From Chlorocebus sabaeus (taxonomy: Eukaryota > Chordata > Mammalia > Primates > Cercopithecidae): DNA of 64,000 bases. Of the stretch, positions 1-12,292 are shown piece after piece; positions within the stretch are counted from its first letter, which is position 1; the number at the start of each line of letters is the position of its first letter. A program made the translations under genes and the position numbers. Under the pieces are notes generated by a model that had not been told where the DNA came from, searched no databases, and saw nothing but the letters and a program-made list of their open reading frames with translations. The stretch is taken from assembly GCF_047675955.1 (NCBI RefSeq), contig NC_132913.1, positions 72,163,236 through 72,227,235 on the forward strand, in the 5' to 3' direction.

Positions 1-1149
1 TTATACTCCGAATGCAAGTTGCTACCCTGTTATTTCAGTTTAATGTGAGTTATTCTTAAGCAAATATTTAGTAAAAGATTAAAGAACATATTATTACTGG
101 AGTCCTAAAAATAAAGTAAAAAGCATCACTCTCCCTTGCTCTGTGACTTTAAGCAAGTTAACAGCTAACTTCAGTTTTTGGAGGTGTAATGCCACCACTA
201 TATTTTTTTCTTATAGTTTCATAATTTGAAATTTTTGTACAATAGGTCCTTTGGAAACTGTTCAAACTCATAAGCTGATTAAGTTATGAACTGCTATTTT
301 TTCACTAGGCCTTTTTAAAATTTATCTCTGGACTATTGTAGTGTTCTATTAGGAACAAGTCTGTTTTCAACAGACAGCAACATGAAATGCGATTGGCTTT
401 ATCCCAACTGGTTTTATCGAGAAAAATGTAGCAAAATTAACAGATGAGTTCAGAAGACAAGTTAATTACTTTATTAGCTGCTGAGAGAATTTACTTATAA
501 TTATTTATATAAATAGGCAAAATTACATGCATTTAAAAATAATTTTAAACTTATTACAACATAGATGTATGATCCATTGCTGCACAACACATAACCAAAT
601 TGATAAATTAACACACACAAAATATAAAGCTGTTTTTCTAAAGCATAAAGTGCATTCAAAGATATCTACCTTCAGAAATTCACTTGATGTCTATATTATG
701 CAAGTGAAATGTCATCATATTTATTGATGAATATTCTAACTTTAAACTGGTTTAATTTAAAATGTTTGTGATATTTATTCCTTTAAACAATAATGACACT
801 TTCTTAAATCATAATTTTGAAAAACAGTTTTTTTTTTTTCTTAATCTACAAGATAAATTCACCTCTGGGTTAATTTTCTCAATCTCAGATGAGATTTGTA
901 TTCAATACGTAGAATTCTGCCTTTTTTCTATAGGGTCTGAATAAGGAAAAAAATAGAAACTGATATTTAATAAGAAGACTACTGATATTGAGTAATAGGC
1001 AGCATATGTGTTTTACATATGTGCTATGCCAAGAATTTATGTGATCCCTGCAATTGTTCAGATGAACAGCAATCCTCTGGATTGTTCATGGTTTATTTAT
1101 TAAAATGAAAGAGGAATAAACCATGTAGTAGTTTTAGTCTCAATAATTT
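1..1149. other. AT-rich intronic sequence, nothing recognised
   Basis: No repeat family or coding signal is recognised. The two short plus-strand open frames (527-727 and 762-944) look like chance frames. Confidence 0.6.
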
Positions 1150-2970
1150 CATTTTCTACTTTTTTATTTTTAGAGTTTTTAATTTTTTATAATTTTGAAT
1201 TTTATTTTAGATTCAGGGGATACATGTATTTAGATTTATTACATGTATGTATTGTATGATGCTGAGATTTGGTCCCATTACCCAGGTAGTGAGCATAGTA
1301 CCCAACAACTACTTTCTCAATCCTTCCTTTCCCCTCTAGTAGTTCCCAGTGTCTACTATGGCCATATTTTGGTGTATGAGTACCAAATATCTAGCTCCCA
1401 TTTGTAGGTGAGAACATGTGGTATTTCCTTTTCTGTTGCTGCATTAATTTGCTCAGGATAATGCCCTCCAGCTGCATTCATGTTGCTGCAAAGGACATGA
1501 TTTTGTTCTTTTTTATGGCTGTGTAGTATTCCATGGTATAAATATGCCACATTTTCTCCATCCAGTTCACTGTTGATGGGCAAATATGTTGATTCCATGT
1601 CTTTGCTATTGTGAATAGTGCTGCAAAAACCATAACACATGCATTTGTCTTTATCATAGAAGGATTTATATTCCTTTGGGAATATACCCAATAATGAAAT
1701 TACTGAGTCAAATGGTAATTGTACTTTGAGTTATTTGAGAAATTGCCAAACTGTTTTCCATAGTAGCTGAGCCAATTTACATTTCCACCAACAGTGTAGA
1801 AGCATTCTCTTTTCTCCACAGCCTTGCTAGAGGCTATTATTTTTTTGACTTTTAAGTAATAGCCATTCTGACTGGTATGTGGTTTTGATTTGCATTTCTC
1901 TAATGATTAGTAATGTTGGGCATTTTTCATGTGTTTGTTGGCCACTTGTATATCTTCTTTTGAGAATTGTCTGGATGTGTCTTTTGCACACTTTTCAATA
2001 AGATTATTTGCTTTTTGCTTGTTCAGGTGTTCAAGTTCCTTATAGATTTATGATATTAGGCCTTGGTCAGATGTATAGTTTGTAAATATTTTCTCCCATT
2101 CTGCAGTTTTCTGTTTACTTTGTTGATAGTTTCTTTTGATGTGCAGAAGCTCTTTATTTTAATTAGGCCCACTTGTCAATTTTTGTTTTTATTGCAATTA
2201 CTTTTGAGGACTCAGTCATAAATTCTTTCCCAATACCAATGTCCAAAATGGTGTTTACCAGGTTTTCTTCTAGGATTCTTATAGTTTGAAGTCTTACATC
2301 TTTAATACATATTGAGTTAATTTTTGTATGTGGTGAAAGGTAGGTGTCCAGATTCATTCTTCTGCATATAGCTAGCGAGCTATCTCAGCACTATTTATTG
2401 AATAGGGAGTCCTTTCCCCATTGTTTATTTTTGTCAACTTTGTCAAAGGTCAGATGACTGCAGGTGTGCAGCTTTATTCCTGGGTTTGCTCTTCCATTCC
2501 ATTTGTCTGCGTGTTTGTTTTTGTACCGGTACCATGTTGTTTTGGTTACTGAAGCCTTACAGTATGGTTTGAAGTCAGTAACATGATACCTCTGACTTCC
2601 TACTTTTTGCTTAAGATCGTTTTAACTATTCGGGCTCTTTTTTGTTTCCTTATCTATTTTAGAATAGTATTTCTAATTTTACAAAGAATGACATTAGTAG
2701 GTAGTTTGATAGAAATAGCATTTAATCTATAGATTACTTTGGCAATATGGTCATTTAAGCCATATTGATTTTCTAATTCATGAGCATGGAATTTTTTTCT
2801 TATTTGTTTGTGTAATCTATGATTTCCTTCAGTAGTGCTTTGTCGTTTTCCTTGCGGAGACCTTTCATCTCCTTGGTTAGATGTATTCTTAGATACTTTT
2901 GTGACTATTGTAAATGGAATTATATCCTTGTTTGGCTCTCAGCTTGAATGTTTATTAGTGTATATGAATG
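1150..2970 (-). mobile_element. L1 3' portion, antisense
   Basis: The sequence reads as the reverse complement of an L1 3' end: a T-rich left edge, the 3' UTR motif 'gatacatg', then ORF2 C-terminal sequence. Minus-strand frames at 1356-1691 and 2163-2357 contain typical ORF2 C-terminal wording such as MGIFPKEYKSFYDKD and LEENLVNTILDIGIG. It carries stops and frameshifts and is 5'-truncated near 2970. It is dead. Confidence 0.88.
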
Positions 2971-3239
2971 TTACAGTGAATAAATTAAAAAACAAATTGC
3001 TTTTGTTCTGCATTTCATTTATTTCTCTCTTTCTTTTTTTCCTTTTTTTCTGACAATTTCCCCTCTGAAAATTGTGTTTTATGGTCTGAAAAAAAAATGC
3101 TTACTCCTTTTGTTTTTGCTGTTTAAAAATATTTGGATAAAGTTGAGATTATATTTAGAAAAGGTGAGAAAATCAAAGCATTTGTAATTTTTAGGTGAAA
3201 TTCACCAAAAAAATTCACCATAATAAAGTGAACAAATCA

Positions 3240-4500
3240 GTGACATTTAGTACATTTACATTGTGTGAACACCATCCTTTTCTAGTTCCAAACTTTCATC
3301 TCCCCAAAAAGCAACTCTCTAAACTTTATACAGTCACTCCCATTTTCCTATAGCCCTAGGCCCAGGTGACCACTAATCTTTCTGTCTCTATTGATTTAGC
3401 TATTCTGAATATTGCATGTAAATTGAATTATACACTATATGACCTTTTGTGTCTGGCTTATTTCTCATAGAATGCGATTTTTTGTGGTGTACCCAAGTTC
3501 TATATTCCTTGGATATATCACAGTTTTGTCCATTTATTATTGATCGGAACTTAAGTTGTTTCCACATATTGGCTGTTGCAGATAATGTTGTTACGGTCAT
3601 TTGTGTAAAAGTTTTTTGTTTGAATATCCATTTTTCAAACAATTTGGGCATATACCTAGAAATGGAACTGCTGGGTCATACAGTAATTATATGTTTAATT
3701 TTCAAGAATCTGCCAAAGTATTTCAACAGTGGCTGCACCAATTTACATTGCCAACAGCAATTAACTAGCGTTTCAATTTCTCTACATCCTTGCCAACATT
3801 TATTATGCTCTATTCTTTTTAAAATTTTAACAATCCTAGTGAGTATTAAATGGTTTCTAATTGTGGCTTTGATTCACATTTCCCTAATTACTAATGACGT
3901 TGCACATCGTTTCACATGCTTACTTACTGGTTGTAAATTTTCTGTCAAGAAATGTCTATTCAAGTCTTTTGCCTACTTTTAAACATGTGGTTGCCTTTTT
4001 GTTTACATGTTCTGTATATTTGGCCTTTATAAGATACATTATTTGCAAACAATCCACCTATTCTCTACATTGTATTCTCAAAGAACTTGATTTTGTCTTT
4101 CGATGCACAAAATTGTTTAATTTTAATGAAGTCTCATTAATATATTTTTGTTTTGTTGTTCATGCTTTTGGTGCTGTATGAAAGAAGCCATTGCTAAATC
4201 TGAGGCCATGAAGATTTAGCCCTATGATCACCTTTAAGACTTATAGATTTAGTTTTAGATTTAGATTTTTAATCAATTTTGAACTAAGTTTTTTTTTTTA
4301 ATTTTTTAAAATTATACTTTAAATTCTAGGGTACATGTGCACAACATGCAGGTTTGTTACATATATATACATGTGTCATGTTGGTGTGCTGCACCCATTA
4401 TGGTGTGAGGTAGGTGTTCAATATCATTCTTTTGCAAACTTAGCTTAACTTGTATTCCAAAACCTGCTTTGATATAGCTTTAGACCTCCTTCTTTATGTA
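3240..4500 (-). mobile_element. Older L1 3' portion, antisense, interrupted
   Basis: Reverse complement of a diverged L1 3' end: the 'gtgtctggcttatttc' type segment, 'ggaactgctgggtcatac', and 'cagtggctgcaccaatttacat'. It resumes after a younger L1 fragment at about 4290-4403 with 'tggtgtgaggtaggtgttc'. It is more diverged than the copy at 1150-2970. Its right limit is unclear. Confidence 0.78.
4290..4403 (-). mobile_element. Short 5'-truncated L1 3' end nested in an older L1
   Basis: A run of T and AT followed by the reversed L1 3' UTR (gggtacatgtgcacaacatg, then caggtttgttacat and gtgctgcacccatta), about 114 bp. The older L1 is interrupted at 'gaactaa' and resumes at 'tggtgtgagg', so this is a later insertion. 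Confidence 0.75.
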
Positions 4501-5050
4501 GTTATTGGTATAAATTACATTATGTTTGCATTGTGTATACATTGTCATAGATTTATAATTATTGGATAATGGGACATAAGAATGAAAGAAGAGTTAAAAT
4601 ACAATTATACTGACTTTTATATTTACCTATGTAGTTGCCTTTACCAGTGTACTTTATTTCTTTATATGACTTCAAATTCTTCTCTAGAGTCCATTATTTC
4701 AGCCTGAATGGCTCCTCTTGGCATTTCTTATAAAGCAAGTCCACTAGCAACAACTCCTTCAGCTTTTATTTATCTGTGAATGTCACAATTTTTGCTTTAT
4801 TTCTGAGTATAGTTCTGTTAGATACAGTATTCTTGGTTGACAGTTCCTTTTTCTTTTTCCAGGTAGGGGATTGGGATGAGGAGAAAGTAAAGTCTCACAA
4901 AGCTCCCCAACCATGCCTGTTATCTTTTCCTCAATTCAGTGATCATTCAGTTTCCGTAAACCTTTGATTACTTTCCAGTTATCCAAAAAGTTGATTCTGA
5001 TAGTTTTTCATTTTTTCTCAGTGTTTCTGTGAAGAGACAAGGCTTCGAAA
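4501..5050 (-). mobile_element. Possible ancient L1-like remnant
   Basis: Sequence around 4680-4850 (catttcagcctgaatggctc-like wording, then 'tattcttggttgacagt') resembles a frequent old mammalian L1-type repeat read backwards. I cannot assign the subfamily, and the borders are uncertain. Confidence 0.4.
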
Positions 5051-7883
5051 TTTCCTACTCTTCCATTTCCACCAAGGTCACTCAATACTAGTTTCTAAAC
5101 AATCAAAAAGATGCTTAACCTCACTACTCATGTGGCTGCATGACTCTAAATTCTCAGGTCACATTCTTAAACAGCTTCCTCTAATCAACTTTAATTATCA
5201 CCAAGGCTCATTTCTTGGATTATGGATTTTTTCCTTTCAGATTCCTCAGGCTTATTTGACTGCAGATGCTCAAGTACTACCTTGGATTCATTCTTCTGTA
5301 TCTGTAGCTGCCCGTGTCAGAGTATCTGTGCCCTCCCAAGACGTAAACAGAATTTCATATGCCCTCTGGGATGCAGGTCAGAGGCTGTGGTCTCATTGCC
5401 TAGAAAACACAGCTTATTGGCCTGGCCCATTCTGCCACATATGCATTTTTGAATGATTATTCAACATTAGATTCACTTAGAAGAATACAGGCCAGCATCT
5501 CATATCCTTTTCAGTAGGAGTCCTTGCATTCCCACAGTAATTCTAGGGCTCTTTTCTCTGGTGTTCCAAGTTACAATTTAATTGCAGAGCGATGAGATAA
5601 TATGGGTGGATGGCTTAGAAGTTCATCAAGAACTAATATATGTTGTAAGAGGCTCTCTAGGTATTACTTCCACTGTTCTGGCAAGGGATAAACTTAGTTT
5701 TTATTTAGGAAAATCTCAGTTATGGATTCTCACCAAATAATAAATCCTTCGCATACTTCTCAGTCCAAAAGTAATTTGAAGTTATTGTAAATATAACTTA
5801 CAAGTCATAAGCCAAATTTCCTAATAACAGGAATTGACATTCCACCTTTATTACGTGTCTAAGAATTGGAAATCTAAAGTTACACCAGGTTTAAATTCCT
5901 CCATAAAGAAAGAGAAAACTTTCTAAACTGTTACAATTAATTTATTATATATTAAGCAGTAAATCACTTGTAACTATATACACATAACATTTTTGAAAAA
6001 GATAAAAAGAATAAATGATATATTCACACTTACACAGCATAATATTATATTTCTCACAGACCACTACAACAACTGTGTCTATATATTATTTTCCCATTAC
6101 ACCAAATAAATGATTAAAATGTTAACTAACCCACATAGATTTCATGGTTTTAAAAATCATATAAACAATAATTCGCCAGATTGATTTTAACCATTTTATT
6201 TGATATGTTGATTTACTTGTGAATGTTCAAAGAATTGGGAATATTTGGAATAATCTAGTTATTTATTAAGTCATATATATGAAAATGCAATTGGAGTAAT
6301 TGTGCAGTAGTAATTTTTATTTTGGTTTTACAATAAATTTTATTTTTATATTTCAAATTTAAATTTAAGAAACTCTTATCTGTGTAAAACATACTAGTCA
6401 GAAGAAAATGGGAAATAACATATTTCCCATTTGTTAGGAAAATAAAAGTAAGGTGGAAAATAAAAGTAAAATAATTCCATATTTACTGTACAAAGAGAAA
6501 TATAATTAGCATCTTGTATATTTTCTGGCATTTTTACTCTATTTCTATAGATGCAGATACTTGTGATTATATTGTAAACAAATTTGCATTTAAAAGATAA
6601 CATTTTAGTCCAAGAATATCTCAAACATTTTACAGCTATTAACACTATTGGTAATAACTGCAAGGTATATCTGTATAAAGTTGAGCCATATCTCTTAACC
6701 ATTCTTCAATCATTGGGCATTCAGTTGTTTGTATACATATTAAAAAATAATAGCATCAACGCCTGTTACACATGAGTTTCTATTACTCTCACTGTACTAT
6801 CCAATATTTTTGTTAGCAAATTTTCAAAGCCTCCTATTCTCTGAAGAAGTTAATCACTGCCATCCTATGTGAATTCAATTTGAAAAGTATTCATGAGCAC
6901 TTGCAATGCATGAGACACTTCTGATCCAGCACTTAAGAAAATGAACTGAATGGTCAGAAAATCAGTTTTAGACATAACATGCACAGATTGCAAAGACTTT
7001 TATATTAGAACTAGAATGAGATTTTGTACACAAAGAGAAACTTGAGTTAATGGAATCTAAAGAACGAGAGGCCTTGGGGAAAGATATTGTTCAGATCTGA
7101 TATGTCATTAAGAGATTAGATGCTTTTAAAGCTTCCATGAGAAAAATCCAAACGATACACATTCATGGTAGTAATGGGAAAGGAAATTTTAAAGTATTCC
7201 ACAGGTTCATTCAGCAGAATGCCATTGATTAAATAATGACTAGAACAAAATTACACATTAATGTGTGATACCATCCACTAGAATATCTTAACCTTCTCCA
7301 AAGAAGGATATTTGCTAACATTCTAATAGAACCTTTTGCATAGTGTCATTGAAGAGAGCTAAATTGATTCAGGAAATAGAGTTGGTGATTGAGTTGTAAT
7401 TATTTGATGGTATTACTTCTCTACAAGGTAAAAATCACACTTAGGTTTTTCAAAAGCTTGTAAAAAACAGTTCTTGACAGAAACAACTCTCCGGGATTCA
7501 AAGGAAGCTTTAAGCTTGTGGAAACAGTAATAGTGGATAATATATTAACTCACTAAGAAATATGAAACTATAACCAAAAATATTGGAACAAGAGAGCAAT
7601 GTATTTACTTGTAGTAGGGAAAACACTTAACAAGGTAATTCTTGTTATTAATCTAAATATATACTTTATTTCATACTAACTCACTCCAACTTGAAAGATG
7701 GTATTGGAAATATAGAGCTTAGAATATAAAAACTTGAAGGAATTTTACACATCATATGAGGAGACAGAAGTCTAAAAATATAAAGAGAATTATCCAGGAA
7801 CAATGTCTGGTAAGTGAATATCTAAGATAAGATTACATTCAACTATAAATAAGAGACATTTCAAAGTTGACTCTAAAAAGATT
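5051..7883. other. Intron 2 sequence without recognised repeats
   Basis: A largely unique-looking AT-rich stretch of nearly 3 kb. The frames at 5130-5456 (108 codons) and 6394-6702 (minus, 102 codons) have no recognisable product or splice context. This is one of the longer repeat-poor stretches of the intron. Confidence 0.5.
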
Positions 7884-8164
7884 GGCTGAGCACAGTGGCT
7901 GATGCCTATAACCCCAGCACTTTCAAGGCCAAGGCGGGTGGATCACGAGGTCAAGAGATGGAGACCTTCCTGACCAATATGGTGAAACCCAATCTCTACT
8001 AAAAATACAAAAATTAGCTGGGCATGGTTGCATGTGCCTGTAGTCCCAGCTACTTGGGAGGCTGAGGCAGGAGAAATGCTTGAACCTGAGAGGCAGAGTT
8101 TGCAGTGAGCTGAGATTGCACCACTGGACTCCAGCTTAGGAGTCAGAGTAAGATGAAAAAAAAA
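7884..8164 (+). mobile_element. Alu (AluS-type), sense
   Basis: A dimeric Alu from 'ggctgagcacagtggctg' to 'gactccagcttagg', with a short A tail at 8156-8164. It is diverged and lacks most CpGs, so it is an older AluS-like copy. Confidence 0.93.
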
Positions 8165-8369
8165 TTGCATAGGTAATCTGTCAAAGGCTGATGCTGTAAT
8201 TCAATGATGCTATTAAAGACTAGGAATCTATTGATTTTTCTGCTCTGCTTCAATTGATTAAATGAGGCTCACCATATTATGGAGGGTAATCTACTTCACT
8301 CAAAGTCTACTGATTTAAATATTGAACTTATCTAAAAAACATATTCACAGTAAAATCTAGACTAGTGTT

Positions 8370-8433
8370 TGACCAATATATAGATACCATGGCCTAGTCA
8401 AGTTGACACATGCAATTAACCATCACAAGTTCA
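8370..8433 (-). mobile_element. MLT2-type ERVL LTR fragment at the 3' end of a provirus remnant
   Basis: 'ccatggcctagtcaagttga' followed by 'cacatgcaattaaccatcaca' is the reverse complement of the MLT2 LTR 5' end (the same family occurs forward at 60590). To its right, in reverse, a purine-rich run (agaaagaggtgaact) abuts the LTR start, as expected of a polypurine tract. This ties it to the ERVL internal sequence at higher coordinates. Confidence 0.65.
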
Positions 8434-8722
8434 CCTCTTTCTAAGTTAACTTGACACCCATACATATCTTAACCCTAACTTAATCTCCAAATAAATGTAA
8501 TAACAAGGTCACACTCTGTCTAACATGATACAACTATCCTGCATACAACCCAAAACATACTAATCCTTTCCCCAGAAGATAATTTAAAGTCATTGGATAA
8601 TGTTCACTTTTCTCCTTAATATCCTTAACTTAAACACTATGATGTAAAATTAATAATACTTAAATATTATGATGTAATTCAATACATATTATGTCATATC
8701 ATAAAAGAATAAAAAAGAAAAA

Positions 8723-8725
<3 letters not shown>

Positions 8726-8756
<31 letters not shown>
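8726..8756. repeat. (TG)n microsatellite
   Basis: About 30 bp of perfect GT dinucleotides ending directly at the TA that precedes a Tigger element. Confidence 0.95.
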
Positions 8757-8758
<2 letters not shown>

Positions 8759-9092
8759 CAGTGGTATCCCCTTATCTGCAGTTTTAGTTACTCACTGTCA
8801 GCTGTGTTCTGAAAATAGATGAGTATAGTACAATCAAATATGTCGGAAAAAAGAAAAAGATTATATTCCCATAACTTATATTATATTACAGTATATTGTT
8901 ATAATTGTTCTATTTTATTATTAATTATCGTTAATCTCTTACTGTGCCTAGTTTATAAATTAAACTGTATCATAGGTGTCCGTGTGTATACATACAGGAA
9001 AAAACAGTAAATGTAGGTTTTGGTATTATATGTGATTTTAGACATCCACTGGGGCTTTTGGAATGTATTCCATGCAGATAAGGCACAACTAG
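8759..9092 (+). mobile_element. Tigger-type (TcMar) DNA transposon, non-autonomous
   Basis: It begins 'cagtggtatccccttatctg' and ends with the inverted counterpart 'ccatgcagataaggcacaac'. The 3' part includes 'catccactggggcttttgg', typical of Tigger ends. It is flanked on both sides by TA (8757-8758 and 9093-9094), the usual target duplication. There is no transposase frame. Confidence 0.82.
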
Positions 9093-9112
9093 TACACACA
9101 CACACACACATA
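9093..9112. repeat. (CA)n microsatellite flanking the Tigger
   Basis: A short run of CA dinucleotides directly after the Tigger's right TA, mirroring the (TG)n on the left. Confidence 0.9.
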
Positions 9113-9984
9113 TTTATATAAAATAAGGAAAATATTGTCAAGTCAATTGAAGTCCTCATTTCTGTAACTGGCCACATGGTTATCGCCAGTATTTACAAAT
9201 GCTTTCTTTTATTACCCACTCCCTTCACCCTCAACAAGCACCTCAATTGATAGTCATTCCTTGACTAGTAGGATGCCTCAAGACTTCATTTTTGAGGGTC
9301 TTGTCCATTATTAGTCTTGCCTGAATTGTTCTATTTTTCCATTGATGTCAGTTACAGGAAATGGTAATACTAAGATATGCCCTATGGGATGTCATGTATT
9401 CCAGATATAATCTTCCTTACCTCCATTGTACAATAGTAGTCTAATTTCCCCTTGGTAATCAAAATCAGTAACCCCACCCAGCACAGTAACTCCCCCCTTT
9501 ACCTGTTGATACGGACACATAAGGAGCCCAAAGTGGGTAGCTGTAGCTTAACCCATTCTGTCTTAACTTCCAGTTCAGTGGAATAATTAATGTGTCTCCT
9601 GATGGAAGCATTCCTTCCTTTGGAACTAAGACATCCAGGCCAGCAGAACATAAGGTACCATAAATAGGAAGCCAAAACTTTGCTAGTAAGTAGATCAATA
9701 GTGGTAAGAGGGAGTGTGCCTGTCCCATGTTTGCCTCTTGATTCTTGGAACCATGAATTCTGGTTGTAAGGAAAACAACATCATATATTGGATGAACATA
9801 TACAGCCTTCTGGAGAGTCTTACTCAAACTCTGCCCGGTATTGCCACCTGGCTGGAGTTGTACCTGAATTTTCTTTCTTGGGGTGGAGGAGGGTAATCAA
9901 ACAGTATTTATTTTAAAATTTAAATTTAAAGTCCATAAAGTCCATATATATGCTTTGTTCTAACAACTTTTCCTTTTAAGTTAT

Positions 9985-10190
9985 TTATCCTTCAGAGATA
10001 CTTGCACATGTACAAAGTTTTATGTAAAAAGACTTCACTATATACCTGTTTGTAATAATGGGAATCAGAAACAACCTAGACATCAACCAGTAGGGGAGAG
10101 GTATATATATGATGGTATTCCAAACTAGAAACCACCATACCACATTAAACTAAGTGTTTAGTGTAAAGTGCCTGTTTCAACAAATAAGGA
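9985..10190 (+). mobile_element. Probable old L1 3' fragment, sense, inside the ERVL remnant
   Basis: Wording such as 'acttgcacatgtacaaagtt', 'tttgtaataatgggaatc' and 'aacaacctagacatcaacca' resembles the ORF2-end/3' UTR portion of an old L1 in sense. It separates two ERVL blocks. The family assignment is tentative. Confidence 0.5.
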
Positions 10191-11115
10191 GAGAAAAATA
10201 TTTTTTTTCACCCATTCTTTGGTCTTTTGAAAAATTTCCTATATAACTGAACTTTTGAAAGGCCATTCTACCATTCTAACAAACCAGTTTCTTCAGGGTG
10301 ATAGAAAACATTGTAAGAGAAGATAATTTCTTGAGCCTGGGCCCATTGCTATACTTCATTTGCTGTGAAGTGAGTACCTTGATTAGAGAAACGCTGCGTG
10401 TGGAATATCATAAATGTGGATAAGATAGTCCACAGATGATAGTTTTGTGAGAATCATTGAGTGCAGGGAGGGCAAGTGCATACCCAGAGTAAGTTTCCAG
10501 GAAGATGGTAACACTGCCCCTTTCATGATGAAAGCCATCCAATATACTCAACCTGCCACCAGGCAGCTGGCCGATCATTCCTGGGAATAGTGCTGTATCG
10601 GGGGTTAGTGGTGGTCTCTGTTGCTGCTGGCATTGGGCTCTCAGTGATGGCCATAGCCGGGTCTACCTTGGTGAGTGGAAGTCCACATTGCTGAGCCCAT
10701 GTATGACCCGCGTTCCTGCCACAATGGCCTCTTTGTTCATGAGTTCACGGGGCAATGACACAGGCAGCTGGGGAAAGAGGCTATCTACCTGATTATTAAA
10801 ACCTTCTCTGCTGAGGTGACCTTTTGATGAGCATTTATGTGGGACACAAATGTCTTCCTGTTTTTCTCCCACCTGCAGAAGTCTATCCACATACCCAGTC
10901 CTTCTTGTTACCAATTTTTAAATCATGTTTCTTGCAAGTTTCTAACCATCCAGCCAACCCATTGGCCACAGCTCATGAATTGGTATATAATTTTACCTCT
11001 CGCTATTTCTCCTTCCAAAAACAATGAACAACAAAATTCACTACCTGATGTTCTTCCCATTGAGAGGAATTCCTGTCATCACTGCTCTTCAATGTAGTTC
11101 CAGAAAAGAACTGTA

Positions 11116-11427
11116 GGCTGGTCATAGTGGCTCATGCCTGTAATCCCAGCACTTTGGGAGGCAGAGGTGGGTGAATCACCTGAGGTCAGGAGTTCAAGAT
11201 TAGCCTGGCCAACATGGTGAAAACCCATCTCTACTAATAATACAAAAATTAGTTGCGCATGATGGCATGTGCATATTGTCCCGTCTACTCAGGAGGCTGA
11301 GGCAGGAGAATCGGTTGAACCTGGGAGAAGGAGGTTGCGGTGAGCCGAGATTGCGCCACTGTACTCCAGCCTGGGCGTCAGAGTGAGACTCCATCTCAAA
11401 CAAACAAACAAACAAGCAAACAAAAAA
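11116..11427 (+). mobile_element. Alu (AluS-type), sense, with (CAAA)n tail
   Basis: A full-length dimer from 'ggctggtcatagtggctcat' to 'gagactccatctcaaacaaa', with a tail of CAAA units to 11427. It is inserted in the ERVL remnant, whose sequence resumes right after it (gctgcagctgtctatttc). Confidence 0.94.
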
Positions 11428-11639
11428 GCCTGTAGTGCTGCAGCTGTCTATTTCAAAAGGTGCCTGCATGTCACACAGGACCATCTATAAACCAGGTCTG
11501 AATTTTCTTTTCTTCTGTCAAATGTCACTTGCCTAGTGTCGTGGTTCAGAGAACTCTTCTTTTCCCACTCTTTTAAAACTTGCAGCTAAAGAGCATCTGT
11601 GCTACCATGCAACTACGAGCAATGGTCAAAACAAAAATG

Positions 11640-11780
11640 ACCTGCAAATTCATTATTTCACTCTGAATGTTCTCTCTGTCTGGAGAGTTTTCCCTGAGAT
11701 ATCTGTTTCGGTTATTTCACATTTCTTAAAAGTCTATGCTCAAATGTCACCTTGTCAATGCGAACTTCTATGGTGAACAC
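11640..11780 (+). mobile_element. L2 fragment, 5' half of a split copy
   Basis: 'tatgctcaaatgtcaccttg' and nearby wording match the L2 3' region. The continuation appears at 12293-12540 after an MLT1 LTR. Confidence 0.6.
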
Positions 11781-12292
11781 ACTCTAAAGTGTTTCCCAGT
11801 GAGTCATGCCTTATATAATTCCCTTCCCTTGCATGTGGATGGAACCTGTGACTTGTTTCTAACTGACAAAATATGAAAAATTGGTGAGATAACACTCCAT
11901 TGACTAGGTTGCTTTATATACTTTGCAGAATGGAGAGAGAGAGACACTTCCTTGATAACTTTGAATACGCTGTCATGATTTCAGTGAGTCTTATGAAAAA
12001 CCTCAGGGACAAGAAACTGCTGTCAGCCTCTAGTTGCTTGGAATGGCCTTGACTGACAGCCAGTAAGAAGCCCAGGCTCTCAGTCCTACTACCACAAGGA
12101 AATGAATTCTACTAATAGTATTAGAAAGCTTGGAAGTGGACATTTTCCACAGACAATCCTCCAGATGAAAATATACCCTAGCCAACTTCTTGATGGATGA
12201 AAGGACAGGTATGCAGATCATGGAATAAATGTGGGCTGATTAAGCTGCTAAATTTGTGGTAATTTGTTACACCAAAATAGAAAATTCATACA
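11781..12292 (+). mobile_element. MLT1-type MaLR LTR, sense
   Basis: An old MLT1 LTR: 'cccttgcatgtggatggaac', the internal 'gactgacagccagtaagaag', a polyadenylation-like 'aataaatg' near 12224, and the typical end 'aatttgtggtaatttgttac'. It splits an L2 element. Confidence 0.7.

Larger units (their letters stand above)
8434..11530 (-). mobile_element. ERVL-class endogenous retrovirus internal remnant (pol/integrase and dUTPase region), broken
   Basis: A degenerate ERVL internal region in antisense to ZNF804A. The minus frame 9465-9827 reads like the end of integrase running into the dUTPase that ERVL elements carry after pol (for example GDTLIIPLNWKLR). The minus frame 10663-10914 lies in the integrase region. 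The remnant is split by a Tigger (8759-9092), an L1-like piece (about 9985-10190) and an Alu (11116-11427), and has many stops and frameshifts. No functional protein is possible. Confidence 0.75.

Noticed and set aside
3449..3982. A 177-codon plus-strand open frame
   Set aside because: It lies wholly in an antisense L1 and translates the wrong strand of it.
9465..9827. A 120-codon minus frame as a living gene
   Set aside because: It is an ERVL pol/dUTPase-like relic, open only by chance between breaks, with no promoter or start context.
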